Assembly: GCA_037389465.1 (NCBI GenBank)
Contig: JAZARR010000074.1
Coordinates: forward strand, 2,666,001 to 2,730,000
Reading direction: 5' to 3'
From: Baylisascaris procyonis
Lineage: Eukaryota; Nematoda; Chromadorea; Rhabditida; Ascarididae
DNA: 64,000 bases
The position numbers and the translations under genes were made by a program. Within the stretch, counting starts at the first letter, position 1; each line of letters starts with the position of its first letter. The notes beneath the pieces were generated by a model. The model saw nothing but the letters and a program-made list of their open reading frames with translations, searched no databases and was not told the origin of the DNA. Of this stretch, positions 9,900 to 22,119 are shown in pieces.

Positions 9900-12690
9900 A
9901 ATCGTTGCATTTTCTTTAAGCGTTTGTGTCATCTTTTCCCAATTATTCGTAATTAGTGTGTCGATTTTGCCTGTATTTTCGATAAAGTTAAAGCAGGTGT
10001 TATATTCGAATGACAGCTAGTTAGAGCTTACAATCCAGTGATCACCTGTGCATCCTTCTGACAGTCAATTCTAATAATTAGCATGTCGTTTGGAGGAACG
10101 AAAAAATAAAGCACAACGATTACTGTGACAACGTTTGACACAACAAAAAATTGCGAAAAAGGAATTACACACAAGTGATATTCTACTTTTATCGTTCATG
10201 CGCCAGACGGAAGAAAAACTTGACCACTTTTTTGGAGATTTTTGCATTTCACATTGCGCATTATTGATGCGTTAACCAATGTTTGCATGTAAGTGGAAAT
10301 GTGATGTGATCGACAATTTCATTTTTCATTGAAGTTAGTGAGTTTAGTGTGAATAATTTATGCCACAGTATACTCAACTTTTCGATTTTATCAACTCAAT
10401 TCTTTCGCCTCATTGCCCGAGAAACAACCGCCGCTTCAATATTTATGAAATTTGAAACGTGCACCTACGACAGATGATCTATGCAAAAAAAAAAAAAAAA
10501 AAAAACTGCTCAGAGAGACGAAAATTTACATAGCATGTTAGTTAGCTATGGTAAACGAACGCATTATTGCCTGCTTCTCCATTTGTTTACATTTATGGAT
10601 GATTCACATTGTTGACTTGTTATATATATGGACTCATGGGAATGGTGAAAAGCTCATATTGCTTGCTTCATTATCATGCACTTTCTAGTTTATTCTCTTA
10701 AGTGATAGTTGGAAATGGCGTAGGCTTATCTTCTAATTTTTTTTTCACATATCGCTCGGAGTGCAACACCTCGTTATTCCTTTCCATGAATCTCAAATAC
10801 AACCGTTTTTTGTTCATGCAATTAGCATTTTCCTCGAACAACGTTTTGTCAATATTCGTTCATCTTGATTGCTCCTTTACTATGTTGCTGCCTGGTGATA
10901 ATATTCTGATAATATACCGGATTATCATCACAACCTACCTGATTCTGATGATAAGGGGTATTCGTGGCGTTAATTTGTTTCTTTATGTTATATGTTATGT
11001 TATAAACAAATCATCTATTAGTAATGTAATCTGCGAACCAATCTGCGGATGCGTTGTGATAACGTACAATTAAGAGTGTATATTTGTGCATTTGCAAACA
11101 CATTTGTGACAATGAAATTTGAAGGGACTTTTTTACTAAGCAAGAAAGCCTATGCTTCAACCTTATGATAATCATGTCAAGAAAAAAACATTCGCGTAAT
11201 GAGTGAAATGTTTTTGAATGAGAGTAAATATTTGTGGCCAATATTCTTTAACAGTTGATGACCTTGTTCGGTGTTGGTGAGAGCAACTACAGTGTTCATT
11301 TTCAGTATAGGTTTAATGATGTAAAAAGCAAACCTTTTGCTGTGCATAATGTCAATGATTATTACTGACGGAATTGTGTCCGATTTTATTCCCCACAACA
11401 TTGAAATTCGCTACTTCCCAAAGTTTTCTTGTAAAGATTCACTTAAACAGGACTCCAAAGTAATGCAGATGGCGTTTTGGGTGATGAATTTTAAACATAC
11501 AGCCTGTGTGATACAATCGATTATTGTCCTAGATTATGTGAATACTGAAATTAAGCTGTGATGATTTTGTAGACCATTCTGGAAGGCTCGGAACACCTCA
11601 TATTTGAGAATCCTCTCTCGCGCAGTTTTCGAAAATTTTTGCTGACGCCAATCATTGAAATATTAAAGCTAGCTGGGTTCTTGTATGCGTTCAGGTGTTT
11701 TCGCTTGTCTCTGCGTCTAGCATTATAAACTCACAACCCTGAAATGTTATGATTCACTTATCCAGTATTCTTCGTGTGTTATCCATACTCATGGGTTACT
11801 TCCCACTTTTTTGTTAATATGCATGTTTTAATTCGTCACATTCACTTGATAGAGTGCAGAAATGTGCCATCAAATTTTCGCTTCATGATGGATCATGATA
11901 AAACCCCCGTAAGGAATCGACGAGAGAAGTGGTTCAGCAACTGCTTGCATTTCTAGAAGTTCACTTGTTGTTGTTGTTGTTTTTTTTTTAATTCCTATGC
12001 GATCGTTCTATCTGCTTAATCCTCGAAAAGCGCAACTTATAACAGCATCTTTGATATGCTTTCTCAAGTATCTGTCCCCCTCCTGACTGCAAGGAACAAA
12101 GATAGCAAACACTTAATGCGCACTGGTGAGGAAATTGTTGCTCTTTATGACATCGTCACGAGCATCTTTTCATCTTTATTCATTGACTAATAGGCCCGAA
12201 TGCTAATCGCCCTTCTTCGATTGTCATTTTTCCCACTGATTTCTATACGTTCTTATTCGATTACGCATAGGAGTTGCTTTATTGTGTTTTGCGAATCGCA
12301 AATCTCATGTTTTGATTTGTGCGAACCTGTTTTTTGAGCTTTCACAACTAAATAATTCATAATTCATAAGTCATACTCTTCTCGTCTAACTTATTATTTT
12401 CTAATTTACGAAGACATATTTCATCGAAACTTTGCATCCTTACGCCTGCGCACAATGGGCGTTCTCAACGCACTTATTTTTGCGTCTTTGAGTTTCAATT
12501 TTCATATTCGTATAAAAAAATGCTCATTTCCGGCGTTCTCACGGTTTCTTGGCCAGATCATTTTGCGTTTACACAGTCTGCTTATATGCTTCCTTATGTA
12601 TCTTTATGTCTGTTCATTAATCTGAGCTGTGGAGCCCTCAAAGCTTCGATGGTGAAAGTTAAGGCATAATCTCCATATTACTCGATCCGT
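9900..12690. other. No supported gene; homopolymer tract
   Basis: Contains an A run of about 20 at 10485-10505. A 123-codon ORF at 10702-11073 is rich in I, F, L and N, as expected of translated AT-rich DNA, and is not called. Confidence 0.4.
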
Positions 12691-12699
12691 TTTGCTCAG

Positions 12700-12886
12700 G
12701 TTCTTTTCACTTGATCGTACTCCGTATCAGTTTTGTGCTGTCACCTCTCAGAAGATTCTGACGACAGCTTTATTCTACAATCGTGCATGCTCCAAAAACG
12801 AAGAATGCGCCATCGGAGATGAATTATTTATTTTACGCCATCGCTTAGTCTTGAGCCCGAGCTGTACGAAGGAGCCTATAAAGTAG
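12700..12886 (+). CDS. Candidate Cys-containing terminal exon
   Basis: The acceptor TCCGTTTTGCTCAG is followed by one carry-over base and 61 codons to TAG. The product reads FFSLDRTPYQFCAVTSQKIL, TTALFYNRACSKNEECAIGD, then LSPSCTKEPIK. Codon choice is more balanced than in the flanks. No upstream exon and no family could be identified. Confidence 0.33.
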
Positions 12887-12889
12887 GGA

Positions 12890-14800
12890 ATTCCTTTTCG
12901 CTTCACAAGAGTGAATTCAATTTAATTGCACATTTATCGCCAGAGGCAATATGTGCCTTATCAGCAAATAGCAGGTCGCAGTTTGCAGATCATCAGACAC
13001 AATTAGATGAGCAATTAACCCTTCGATGATCATCGATGAGGGTTCGTCGGGTGAAGTTCAAGAAAACATCTTTCGTGAATCTCTTCTGCTCCTATTGGTG
13101 TTCGTGTAGTTTTTGCTCCTGTGACCTTTCCAGCTTGGCTATGAAAGCTGTGGTGCAGAATCTTCTCGAGGGAACTGCTACTGATACCTAGCCACGCTCT
13201 GTTATCAGCTGCAGGAACGTATCCTCAACAAGTTTTTTTGTGCCACGTTCGAAGTGTTAGTAAAATGACTGGAAATGACCGCATTTACTGAAGTTGGAAA
13301 TTATCTAAACAGGTTCATTAATGGCCTTTTGTATTAGTTTCCTAGCTGCAATCTAACCTATTTCACAAAAAAAATCTGCATCAGGACACAGTAAAGCATC
13401 CACTCGGAAAACGGGCGATGCCGGATTTCATTTGTGAATGTAGATTTCTGAAATTTGGTTTGTTCTCTATGATCCTGCCTATGACTCTCATTTTCTGAGA
13501 AGGGATCTTATTGCATCTGCCAAATAGTCGAAATTGTGCATGGCATATCGTCCCTCTTCATCTCAAACTTTCCGCAGAGGTATTTTACATAATGGTCAGG
13601 CAAATATGTTGAACGCTACAATCATGCTCGTATGTCATTTAAGTCTCTTTTGAAAGAATATTTATCTATTGTCCTAATGTGTTGATTTATAGCGATCGTC
13701 ATTCTAATGCCGTTTATCGCTGGCGGTTTCTATTTCTTCATTGTAATGCATTTTTCAGCAGGGAGCGGAAATTTTAGATTATTTTGCTTGGAAATAGTTA
13801 AATGGCTTCATAAAAGCTGGTTGGTCTGGTTTTATCCGAGCAGAGATATTTTTTCATGTCAGATAGGACCGTGCTATCAGGAGCGTCTAGCGACTGGCAG
13901 AATGTTTCAATGCTGCCATCTTTGCATTCACATCTGACGTTCTTGCCTAAAGTTTTTGCAAATGCTGTTGTCGCAATGTTGACCTCCCAACTATATCACG
14001 TGGGCAGTGAAAAGTTATCGGCTTGTACTGTTTGAGCAATGCACATCCTTGGCTCTTACAAAATTGATGCTTTTCAGCACATTTTTTTTTTCAAATAATG
14101 AAAAGTGAAATGGAAAGTGGCCGTGATTTGCTGTTATCACTGAAACTCCCTTCGCAAACACGTCAGAGGCAACTTGATCATCACAGATGAATGACCATTC
14201 TGTTCAATAGAGGCTATTTGGCATTTATCGCATGTGTTGTTCAAACGGAATGCGCCACATTATTACTAAAGTATCGTTTTATGTGTTCTTCATTTGTTTC
14301 TTCAGCGATCATCGTTGGAAAGCTTCGGCTTTTTTCCTGAAAAATTGGAACATTTCTTTTTTATCCAATTATAAGTTGATGTAAATGAATTTAATGAAAA
14401 TAATATTTTATTTGAGAGGTGAAAGCTGAATGAAAATGATGGGGCCTAAATGTCATTATTTATCACAGAACGGTCCACCTATCATATTTGAGGCCTCAGT
14501 GATATCGTAATCTTTTATTCACTCATAATGGTACTATTGCTATCGTGTGCGATGATTATTTATGTTACTACGGCATTGCAAAAAAAAATGTTTTGAATAC
14601 ATAAAAAGCGTGCTATAATTTCTCCTATTGAAACAAATGTTTCGATGGTTATTTCCCGATGACTTTGAAAATTGACTTTTTAATCATTAATCCTTGATCG
14701 TTATTCACAGAGATAGTGTGAAATTTCCAGCATTTGTTGCCTTCTTCAATTGAAATGTGTGCAGCTAATAAGTGTTGCAATTTGTGAAGATCGAAGTGGA
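12890..14800. other. No supported gene
   Basis: AT-rich DNA without a convincing acceptor, open frame and donor combination. The ORF at 13707-13937 has no supporting splice signals. Confidence 0.4.
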
Positions 14801-14806
14801 CATATC

Positions 14807-15067
14807 TCATGAGATCGAAGGAATCATTTCTTCGACGTTCACATTTTCCCGCCTAACATCTATTTTATGTTTTCTAATATAATCTAAAGCATTGAAACAA
14901 ACAATCAAATGCGGCCCACTTGCAAGTAATAGAGAGAATAATTCTTGAATAATCGATTTGTTGTTGGTGTTGCAAATTGTGTATTGGACGCCTTGAACAG
15001 CGTCAAGAAAATCGCTGATGGCAGTCGATTCCTTGGCATGCACCGTCGACTCGTTTTCATAAATCAT
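14807..15067 (-). CDS. 86-codon ORF with its own ATG, unrecognised
   Basis: Starts at a true ATG (15067) and ends with TGA (14807). The product is hydrophilic and well mixed: MIYENESTVHAKESTAISDF, LDAVQGVQYTICNTNNKSII, QELFSLLLASGPHLIVCFNA, ending NVEEMIPSIS. Codons are varied (GAC, GCC, GGC, TCG) in a region that is otherwise strongly AT-rich, which favours real coding. It could be a single-exon gene, a terminal exon or a retrocopy. No family is recognised. Confidence 0.45.
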   Translation of the reverse strand: MIYENESTVHAKESTAISDFLDAVQGVQYTICNTNNKSIIQELFSLLLASGPHLIVCFNALDYIRKHKIDVRRENVNVEEMIPSIS

Positions 15068-15069
15068 TT

Positions 15070-16400
15070 TCCGTTCTAGTCACTTTTAAAAATCTTTTCC
15101 CTTACTTGTGAACATAAATATGAATATCAATACGAATTGGAAAATGAATAAAAAATTAACCGAAGAACTATTTATACAATTTATTCACCAGACATTTACG
15201 TAATATGCGATTTCATTAGGGGTTTATTTCAACTGAATCACAGCATTTCTGCGCCTACAAATGTGCGAAAAAAATTTCTGTCTGATGTCTCATCCTGTCT
15301 CAAAGAAAGCTCATTTAAACATTTTCAAGATGAAGGGATTTAGAAGAATATCAGAAGACAGAAACATTTGCTGCGATTAGTAGGTAGTGTTGACGTCAAA
15401 GGATTAACGCGAAGAAAACGGGTATAAACTGCCATGAAACAGGATTACTCTTTCAAAATGAAACATATCCCAACCTCATCGTCTCTCTCAACTCCTTTAC
15501 TTGACAAAATGAAAAGAATGATGCATTTATCTCACTTCTTATTCTTTTTTGTTTTCGGTTCCTATATATTAGGCGTGTGCCATCTTCAATCGATTCACTT
15601 TAACAAATCGTAGAACACTGATAATTATGTATGTCTAAAGCAAGTATCATAAACGAATAAGTGAAATAATGAATAAATCTATGCCGATTAGTTTAGCATA
15701 TTTTGTATGAGAAATTTTAATAAATGGAGCGCAATTTGATGCCCATTCAGCATTGTGTATGCAATAGTGATCGAGAACGCAATCGACAAAGCAGCGCAAG
15801 CGGTTTTCCAAGACAACATACAATAATAAATTATAAATCAACGTAAATTTGAGGTAATAGGTTCTCTCTTGCTTCCTAAATATCTATCTAAAAAGAAGTT
15901 AATGGTGTGTAGCCGTTTCATTCGAAAATATCACCAGTATATAGTGACTGTCGTTGATGAAAGAGCACATGAACAACTGGCATTGTGGGCAAATAAATGT
16001 GTAGTATGAAGCGAACTGCTCATTGAAATGTGAATATAACAAAGCAAAAAAGTACAAAAAATTGAGAGATTATGATTATGAAAGGTTGTGGTGCAAACTG
16101 AAATACTATATTATGAAAGTTTTTAAGTGTTATTTCATATCAGTGTTGCATGTTTTTCTTCACACATTCCATACGGATTTTGAATATGCTCAATGAGGCG
16201 TTGAGATTCATTCCATCATTGCTTCTAACGTATTCTTTATGTTACGTCAAATAAAACGCGTGATCCATCCACTTTTGCACATTTTGCCATCTGTGTTGGA
16301 AAAATCAACACAATCTATGAGTCATTATTTATTTACTAATTCGTTGCAACGTCGAAGTGTTTAAAAATATTCAAAAGTGTGCGAGAGAGCAAGGAGCAAA
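15070..16400. other. No supported gene
   Basis: AT-rich intergenic or intronic DNA. The minus-strand ORF at 15647-15841 lacks splice support. Confidence 0.4.
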
Positions 16401-16439
16401 GCCTCCACAAAGTTAAGTTCAGGCGAGTAAGTAGACAGT

Positions 16440-16800
16440 TAAAATATAGGAGCAGCAACAGTATGTAGACCGAAACGGCTCAGCAGCTGTTTAAAAGCTA
16501 AAGAAGTGAATGCATTGACGATATCGGTAGGAAGCAGATTCTAGACTCGTAGAACTCGATACTGAAAACTATGCAAAACATTATTTGTACAGCAACATCT
16601 TTTAACGAGCTAAGGCTTATGCGCACGTCGACTATGGAGAATGCGAACTGAAATATTTCTGTTAGCTCCACCACGTAGGAAAAGTTGAACGCAATATTAT
16701 AGCAAAGACGCTAGTCAAAGTTGAGCTTGCGATATTCCTATGATTCTGGGATAACGGTTTTAAGCGTGGTAGTTTGCGCTTCATGGCCTAATGTGGACGG
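16440..16800 (-). mobile_element. Decayed non-LTR retrotransposon (CR1/jockey-like) 3' end
   Basis: The minus strand reads YRVLRVWNLLPTDIVNAFTS followed by LAFKQLLSRFGL, matching the terminal motif of many LINE reverse transcriptase ORFs (a hydrophobic pair, W-N-x-L-P, then a short helix before the stop). Upstream, across frameshifts and stops, fragments such as GANRNISVRILHSRRA and EYRKLNFD resemble the preceding region of the same ORF. No catalytic reverse transcriptase motif remains, so this is a non-functional remnant. Its GC content exceeds that of the surroundings. Confidence 0.6.
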
Positions 16801-16809
16801 TGATAAATT

Positions 16810-17900
16810 AAGCGAAGAATGATTTAGTGTTCTTGAACGTCTTATAAGAAGCTGATATCAGCAACCAAATAAGCAGACCACTTAAGCGTAGACTACTCCG
16901 GAATGGGTCGGCATAAGGTCATGAATGCATTTCAATAACGCTCAGCATATCTATGGTGGAAATTGTCGAGACAGAGATATAATCCTTTAGTGGTTCTTTG
17001 CACGAGTGGAAGACGAAAAATAAAAAGTTCTTGCGATTTGGTGCTGACAGGAATGGCTGTATTACTCGAATCACCAGTTGTGAATATTGTCGTAATGGTT
17101 TTAATCCAATCGCTTCCTGCTCAATGAACTCTGTTTTGAGCGCAGACTTCTTGAGAAGCTAATTGTTGCTTGCGTAGAGAGTAGTAGCTCATTTGTTAAC
17201 TTTCAACTTGAAGAGGTGTCTTTTTGTTGATAATGACGTCTCTTAGAATAGCTGTTATATTCACTCCTACAACAAGTGACGTTAGAAGCGCATCCTTTAC
17301 CGAGCACTGACACGGGAGGTCGATTCGATCGGAACAAAAGTGCATTAGTTCGCACACTTAATTATTTGCTAATAATCCATGAATTGGTTGATTCGTTGCT
17401 TGGCACCACGAAGACTCATATCATGCCATGCGTCGTCACTTTAGTCGCTTCTGCTGACTAACATCTGCACATTACATTAAGACAACGTTGTATATTTCCG
17501 AATGTTTCTATATGTGTCTTTTTATCAGCTCCGGAAGTTTCATCTAGGAAAGCCTCTAAATAAAGTTCCAAATCTAGCTAAGCATAATCTGAGTGCACCG
17601 CGTCATGACCTCATTTAGTATATTTCACCTTTATCCGTTTTCCTCATGAAAAGCCGCGGATATGTAAGAAGTTTAGAAACTTTTCGGAATATACGCTATT
17701 TCATGTTCGAGCATTCATATACAACAAAGAATGTTGTATAGCAAAAGATCAGTAAGAACACTGTGCTATGAAAGTAGTTGATGGGTGAGGGGAATGCTGG
17801 AGACCCATTACGCCAACATCACTCCAAAATTTGTAGTTCGTCTCCGTCATTAGCAACAAGCAAGCTGAGCGAACCTAGCACAGTTTGAAGGATGGAAGAT
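16810..17900. other. Possibly more of the LINE remnant, otherwise unassigned
   Basis: Slightly higher GC than the flanks and many minus-strand frame interruptions. No further motif is clear. The plus ORF at 17276-17461 has no splice support. Confidence 0.3.
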
Positions 17901-17920
17901 GGAATAGAGCTTACGTGAAT

Positions 17921-18109
17921 CTATGAATTCAAATCGGGAGGAGACGTTAGTGGGCGGCCACAGATAAATAATTTTCTACCTAGTGAAGTCGTCAGTAGAG
18001 GGCTCTTTGCAAAAATGATTTTTCCGGTGATAAAAGAGGAACTGGATAAAGCTTCTTTCGATACGAAGCCGTATGTTAGCCATTTCTCAGGAGACTCTGG
18101 ATCGTCCAC
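17921..18109 (-). CDS. Weak candidate exon
   Basis: Open minus-strand frame of about 65 codons ending TAG at 17921, reading DVDDPESPEKWLTYGFVSKE and then ALSSSSFITGKIIFAKSP. The composition looks protein-like but the acceptor is poor, and the plus strand is open over the same stretch. It could also be transposon-derived. Confidence 0.22.
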   Translation of the reverse strand: MDDPESPEKWLTYGFVSKEALSSSSFITGKIIFAKSPLLTTSLGRKLFICGRPLTSPPDLNS

Positions 18110-18209
18110 GTCAAAGGCATTTCAGTCAAGTCCATTTTTTGCTCGAATCCCAATTGCACCATCTAACGTAAAAATTTTAAACTTCGTAATACCTTTAGAA
18201 TGAAAAGTT

Positions 18210-21002
18210 CTGCAACATTCGATCTGATTGCATTTTTTGAAGCCTGAAAATTTGCAAATATGATTCTAAAAATGGCGCACAATGAGATGAATAGAGGCTG
18301 ATGAATTGTTTTATCATTTGGTGCTTCTTTTTGAGCTCAACGATAACAATATTAATGACAGATACATTTCGTATATGTAATCCTGTTAATACAAAAGAAT
18401 GAGATCATTGAAGCCGCAAAAGAAGTGCACGAAAATGCTTCATTTGTGCTAAACGATGCTTTAGTTGAATTACGTCATTACTCATTAATGATGTTTTTTA
18501 ATAAATACATCATCTATTTTTGAAGCTATGAAAGAACTCATTTACTTCTATTTATAAATCCGTCAGAATGTGGTCACAATTTCATCGGAATTCATTCAAA
18601 TCCTTTGTCCGGCTCAGATCCCGTTTAGAAACGCTGCATTATATGCAGAATCGCCTCTATGTTAAATCTTTTTGCATCTTTCCCAATACTTGGAACCGAG
18701 AGGATTCAGTTAACGATGTTGGCCTAAATCTCATTAGGCCGCTAACCTTGCTTTCTTTCTCCCCCAAGCAAGACGTTATTCAGCCTAGTACTCTCAAAAA
18801 TATCGTAGAAAACTAGCCAACGGAAAACACTAAAAAAATTCATTGAGTTTGGAAAATGTCAAATGCTACACCCCAACGACCAGATAAAACTTCCGCATAA
18901 AGTCAAGCAATACCTCATACAGTATGCGTTCCGCAAAACTGTACATCACTCCGTCCTCACTGAAATTCTGCAACAGTAGCAATAATTTTTCCAGCTAACG
19001 AGAGGCGACGTTTCGCAAAATTCATCAAATCCCTTTATCGTAATTCCGTTCATTTGATCGCAGACAAGCCGTTATATAAAGCCTACTCAATTCGTCAAAT
19101 TGCATTTTGCTGCCGTTCGTTGGGTTTATTGTTTACCTTTCTAAGCGATGCAAAAAGACTCTCTCTAAACATTCACCTCTTTCGAAAATCCATTTAAGCA
19201 TGCAGCTTTCGTTGGCGTCCGTCATATTTGACTTCCCGATAGTTCCATAAGGGAGATGCCAGTCATTTGTCTATTAAGTAGCAATATGTTTGCGCGCTCT
19301 TATCTCTTATCGTATTTATTTGTAGGACCATGAGGTAATTATTGAGCTTTGGGTCGAATTTTGCGTTGCCATTGGTAGAGACCATAACATTCTTCAAGGA
19401 AAGCCTAAAACAGTGCGCCATATCTCTTCAGCACTAGTATCCCACTGTCCATCCCACTACGAAATTCGCACACATTATAGATGCGAGAGTACCGCTTCTC
19501 GCTAAGATGGAGTAAGTCTGTGTTGTGTAGCAGTGCTACAGGTGGACATATATATGAACCTCATGAGAATGCGTTTACGCTATTGCGTTGCTGTTCGATT
19601 ACCAATGAATACGCGCCACTCTCCAAATCGAAACCTTCACTGAATCGTTGTTTTTTAACATTTCTAAAATATTTTCGAACATTTTGAAACATTTTCCGAT
19701 CGTAAAGCAGTAAATACTGCAGTGATACTGCGAATTTGATTGCCACAGACAACAGTGTTTTTTTCTCTTCATCTCCGCAATCAGTGCGTCCTTTTATGGG
19801 TGATGTAATGTGCTTCCATTTCAGGAAGTATGAATCGAGCATTATGATGCTTGCTTTCTTGATAAAATTCTAAAATTTGTAGAACGAATAATAGGAAATT
19901 ACTTCACTGAATATTTGATGGAAGTTTCCGTCAGTGAACATCGTTGATAACGAAATCTCACATCGTTCATAGAGTGTATGACACGGCCTATATAAATTAG
20001 TTGCTCGCAAAATGTTTTGGAGATTTCTTTTGAGAAAGTCGAACATTAAATAAAGAAATTTTCAGAAGCAGTATGAACTCGACAACATACTAGACTCATT
20101 CTCAACTAGAAAATTTTAGGCTCTTCAGGAATTTTTTGCATACACAGGCTTGAACGCAATGTTTTCATAGCGAGGTTTGCGAGCATAAATTTGTGATAGT
20201 GCATTCAAATAGTAGTAACTGGAGGTCAGCAAAGATACATTTGGGATGTGTCAGTTCCCCACGAGGGCGGTTGGTGATTTGAAAAAATGCCCATAAAAAC
20301 GTACTGCAAGCCTTTAAGGAAACAGGTGAAAAACAAAATAAGACAATGTGAAACAACGCATAAAAAAGCATCAGAACGGACACCATTTTGTGCTGCTCAC
20401 TTGGAATCAGTGGTCCTCAGTCACCAACTTCATTTGAAATAGCATCCGAAAAGAAATCCTCCAGCACGAGAAGTGTTATTTCCTCTTCGCGAAATAGTTC
20501 ACTAAATGGAGCAGAAAAAAGACTGGGAAAATGAGTGTAGATGTTACAACGACTCCATTACTCAAAGCTCGCATTTACCAAAAACAATGCAAGATTATGT
20601 TTATGCACGGGTTGTTTGTTTATTTGCTTCACTAGTGGTATTCTCAGACGACCTTAACCAACGGAATGCACAGCATACATGATAACGCCAAAAGATGACG
20701 CTATGCATTACTTTTGCAAATACGATATTATGCGATATTGTATTTTTGAGGCTCATATTCCTGTTCCTCACTCTTAGTATTTTACACTGGCAGCTGAGAT
20801 TCGAGCTCTTTAATGGTGCCTGAATAGCTGGAATTCGCTATTTTCAGCGTTGCGTATGTGTCATTTTTTGCTTCGTTGAGCCCGTTAAAGTGCGCAATTT
20901 CCGATCAAGGGCAGCGCATAATCCCTAATAATATGACTAGTTCGAAAATTGCTTCGCTTCGAAAGAAGTTGTATGTGCTCGCAGATCCACTAACTCCTTT
21001 CA

Positions 21003-21060
<58 letters not shown>

Positions 21061-22110
21061 GATCCATGTGTTTATGTGTGCGTGTACGCTTACAAGTGCA
21101 TCAGTCAACGAGGAGAAGTGACAAAGATAATCACGGGAGGACGAAAAAGCATTTTTTCTCGGAAAATTTGGAGGAGCACAGCTGGGAGTGAATGAGAGGG
21201 GGGGGGTTGGGTAGGGCGGGGGAAGGAGATGAGAGGGATGATTAGTTTATTCGTGAGAAGGCGATATGCGCGTAGAAATAGATCTGTGATTCTCAAGGCA
21301 TATCATACGTTACGGAAATTGCTATCCACTGGTTTTTTGTGGATTGATTTCTTTCGGCCATTCCAATAATGTCTGCACTAACAGACATTATATGGTTGTT
21401 CTGATTAAATGTTTGCTTTAGAGCGTATAGCTTAATTATGAACGCAACGATCTGCAATGTTCGTTTGTGCATACATATATTCTCTATCTGCTTATATTCC
21501 TGTTTAATGCTGAATTTTTTTTTCTTCTTTGCTAGCAATTGTATTCTCACATTTTATAATATTTCTTCAAGCGATCACTGATTCGCTCATTCGAAGAGTA
21601 AATAAATTTGCATTGTTAACGAGGTTCCTATCCAGTAATCATTCATTTATTATCAACCATTTTCATAGATTCCTACCGCTGATGCGATCAACGATTTATA
21701 TTTAGCTATGTGAATTACCAGTCTCGTAAATTACTAACAAGCATTAGGACGCATAGGATAAGTAATAAATCTTCGAAATTACTTTGCTGTTCATGTTATA
21801 ATCTTGTTAAGAAAATGGCAGAAAATTGGCATCAATAATTCCCGATGATAGAAACATTTCGGCTGTAAGTGCTTAGGCTTATTTATCGTTTCGAGACGTT
21901 TGTATGGAGCAGTAATGAGAGCCTCATTCTCTCACACGGTTGGCGAGGAATCATTTCTAAAGCTATTCATAACCACTGTACACCAATCTACTCCAATGGT
22001 GGTTGATGAACGCTCTTATCATTTACTTGCAATTAGTGCTGAAGTGAATATTTTATTGCAATCTAAAACAATCACATTTGTCTCAATACAGACTGCTGAA
22101 GTGATTATTT
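18210..22110. other. No supported gene
   Basis: Intergenic or intronic. Contains the (TA)n tract at 21009 followed by a short GTGTG-rich stretch, a G-rich run near 21200 and a small perfect hairpin (arms ATAATGTCTG) at about 21364-21389. Confidence 0.4.
21009..21055. repeat. (TA)n microsatellite
   Basis: Uninterrupted alternating T and A over 47 bp. The IYIYIY ORFs on both strands are artefacts of this tract. Confidence 0.97.
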
Positions 22111-22119
22111 TTATCTTAG

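Noticed and set aside
10702..11073. 123-codon plus-strand ORF with hydrophobic runs, considered as a receptor
   Set aside because: Residues I, F, L, N and S dominate as expected from AT-rich DNA, and no splice signals or receptor motifs support it.
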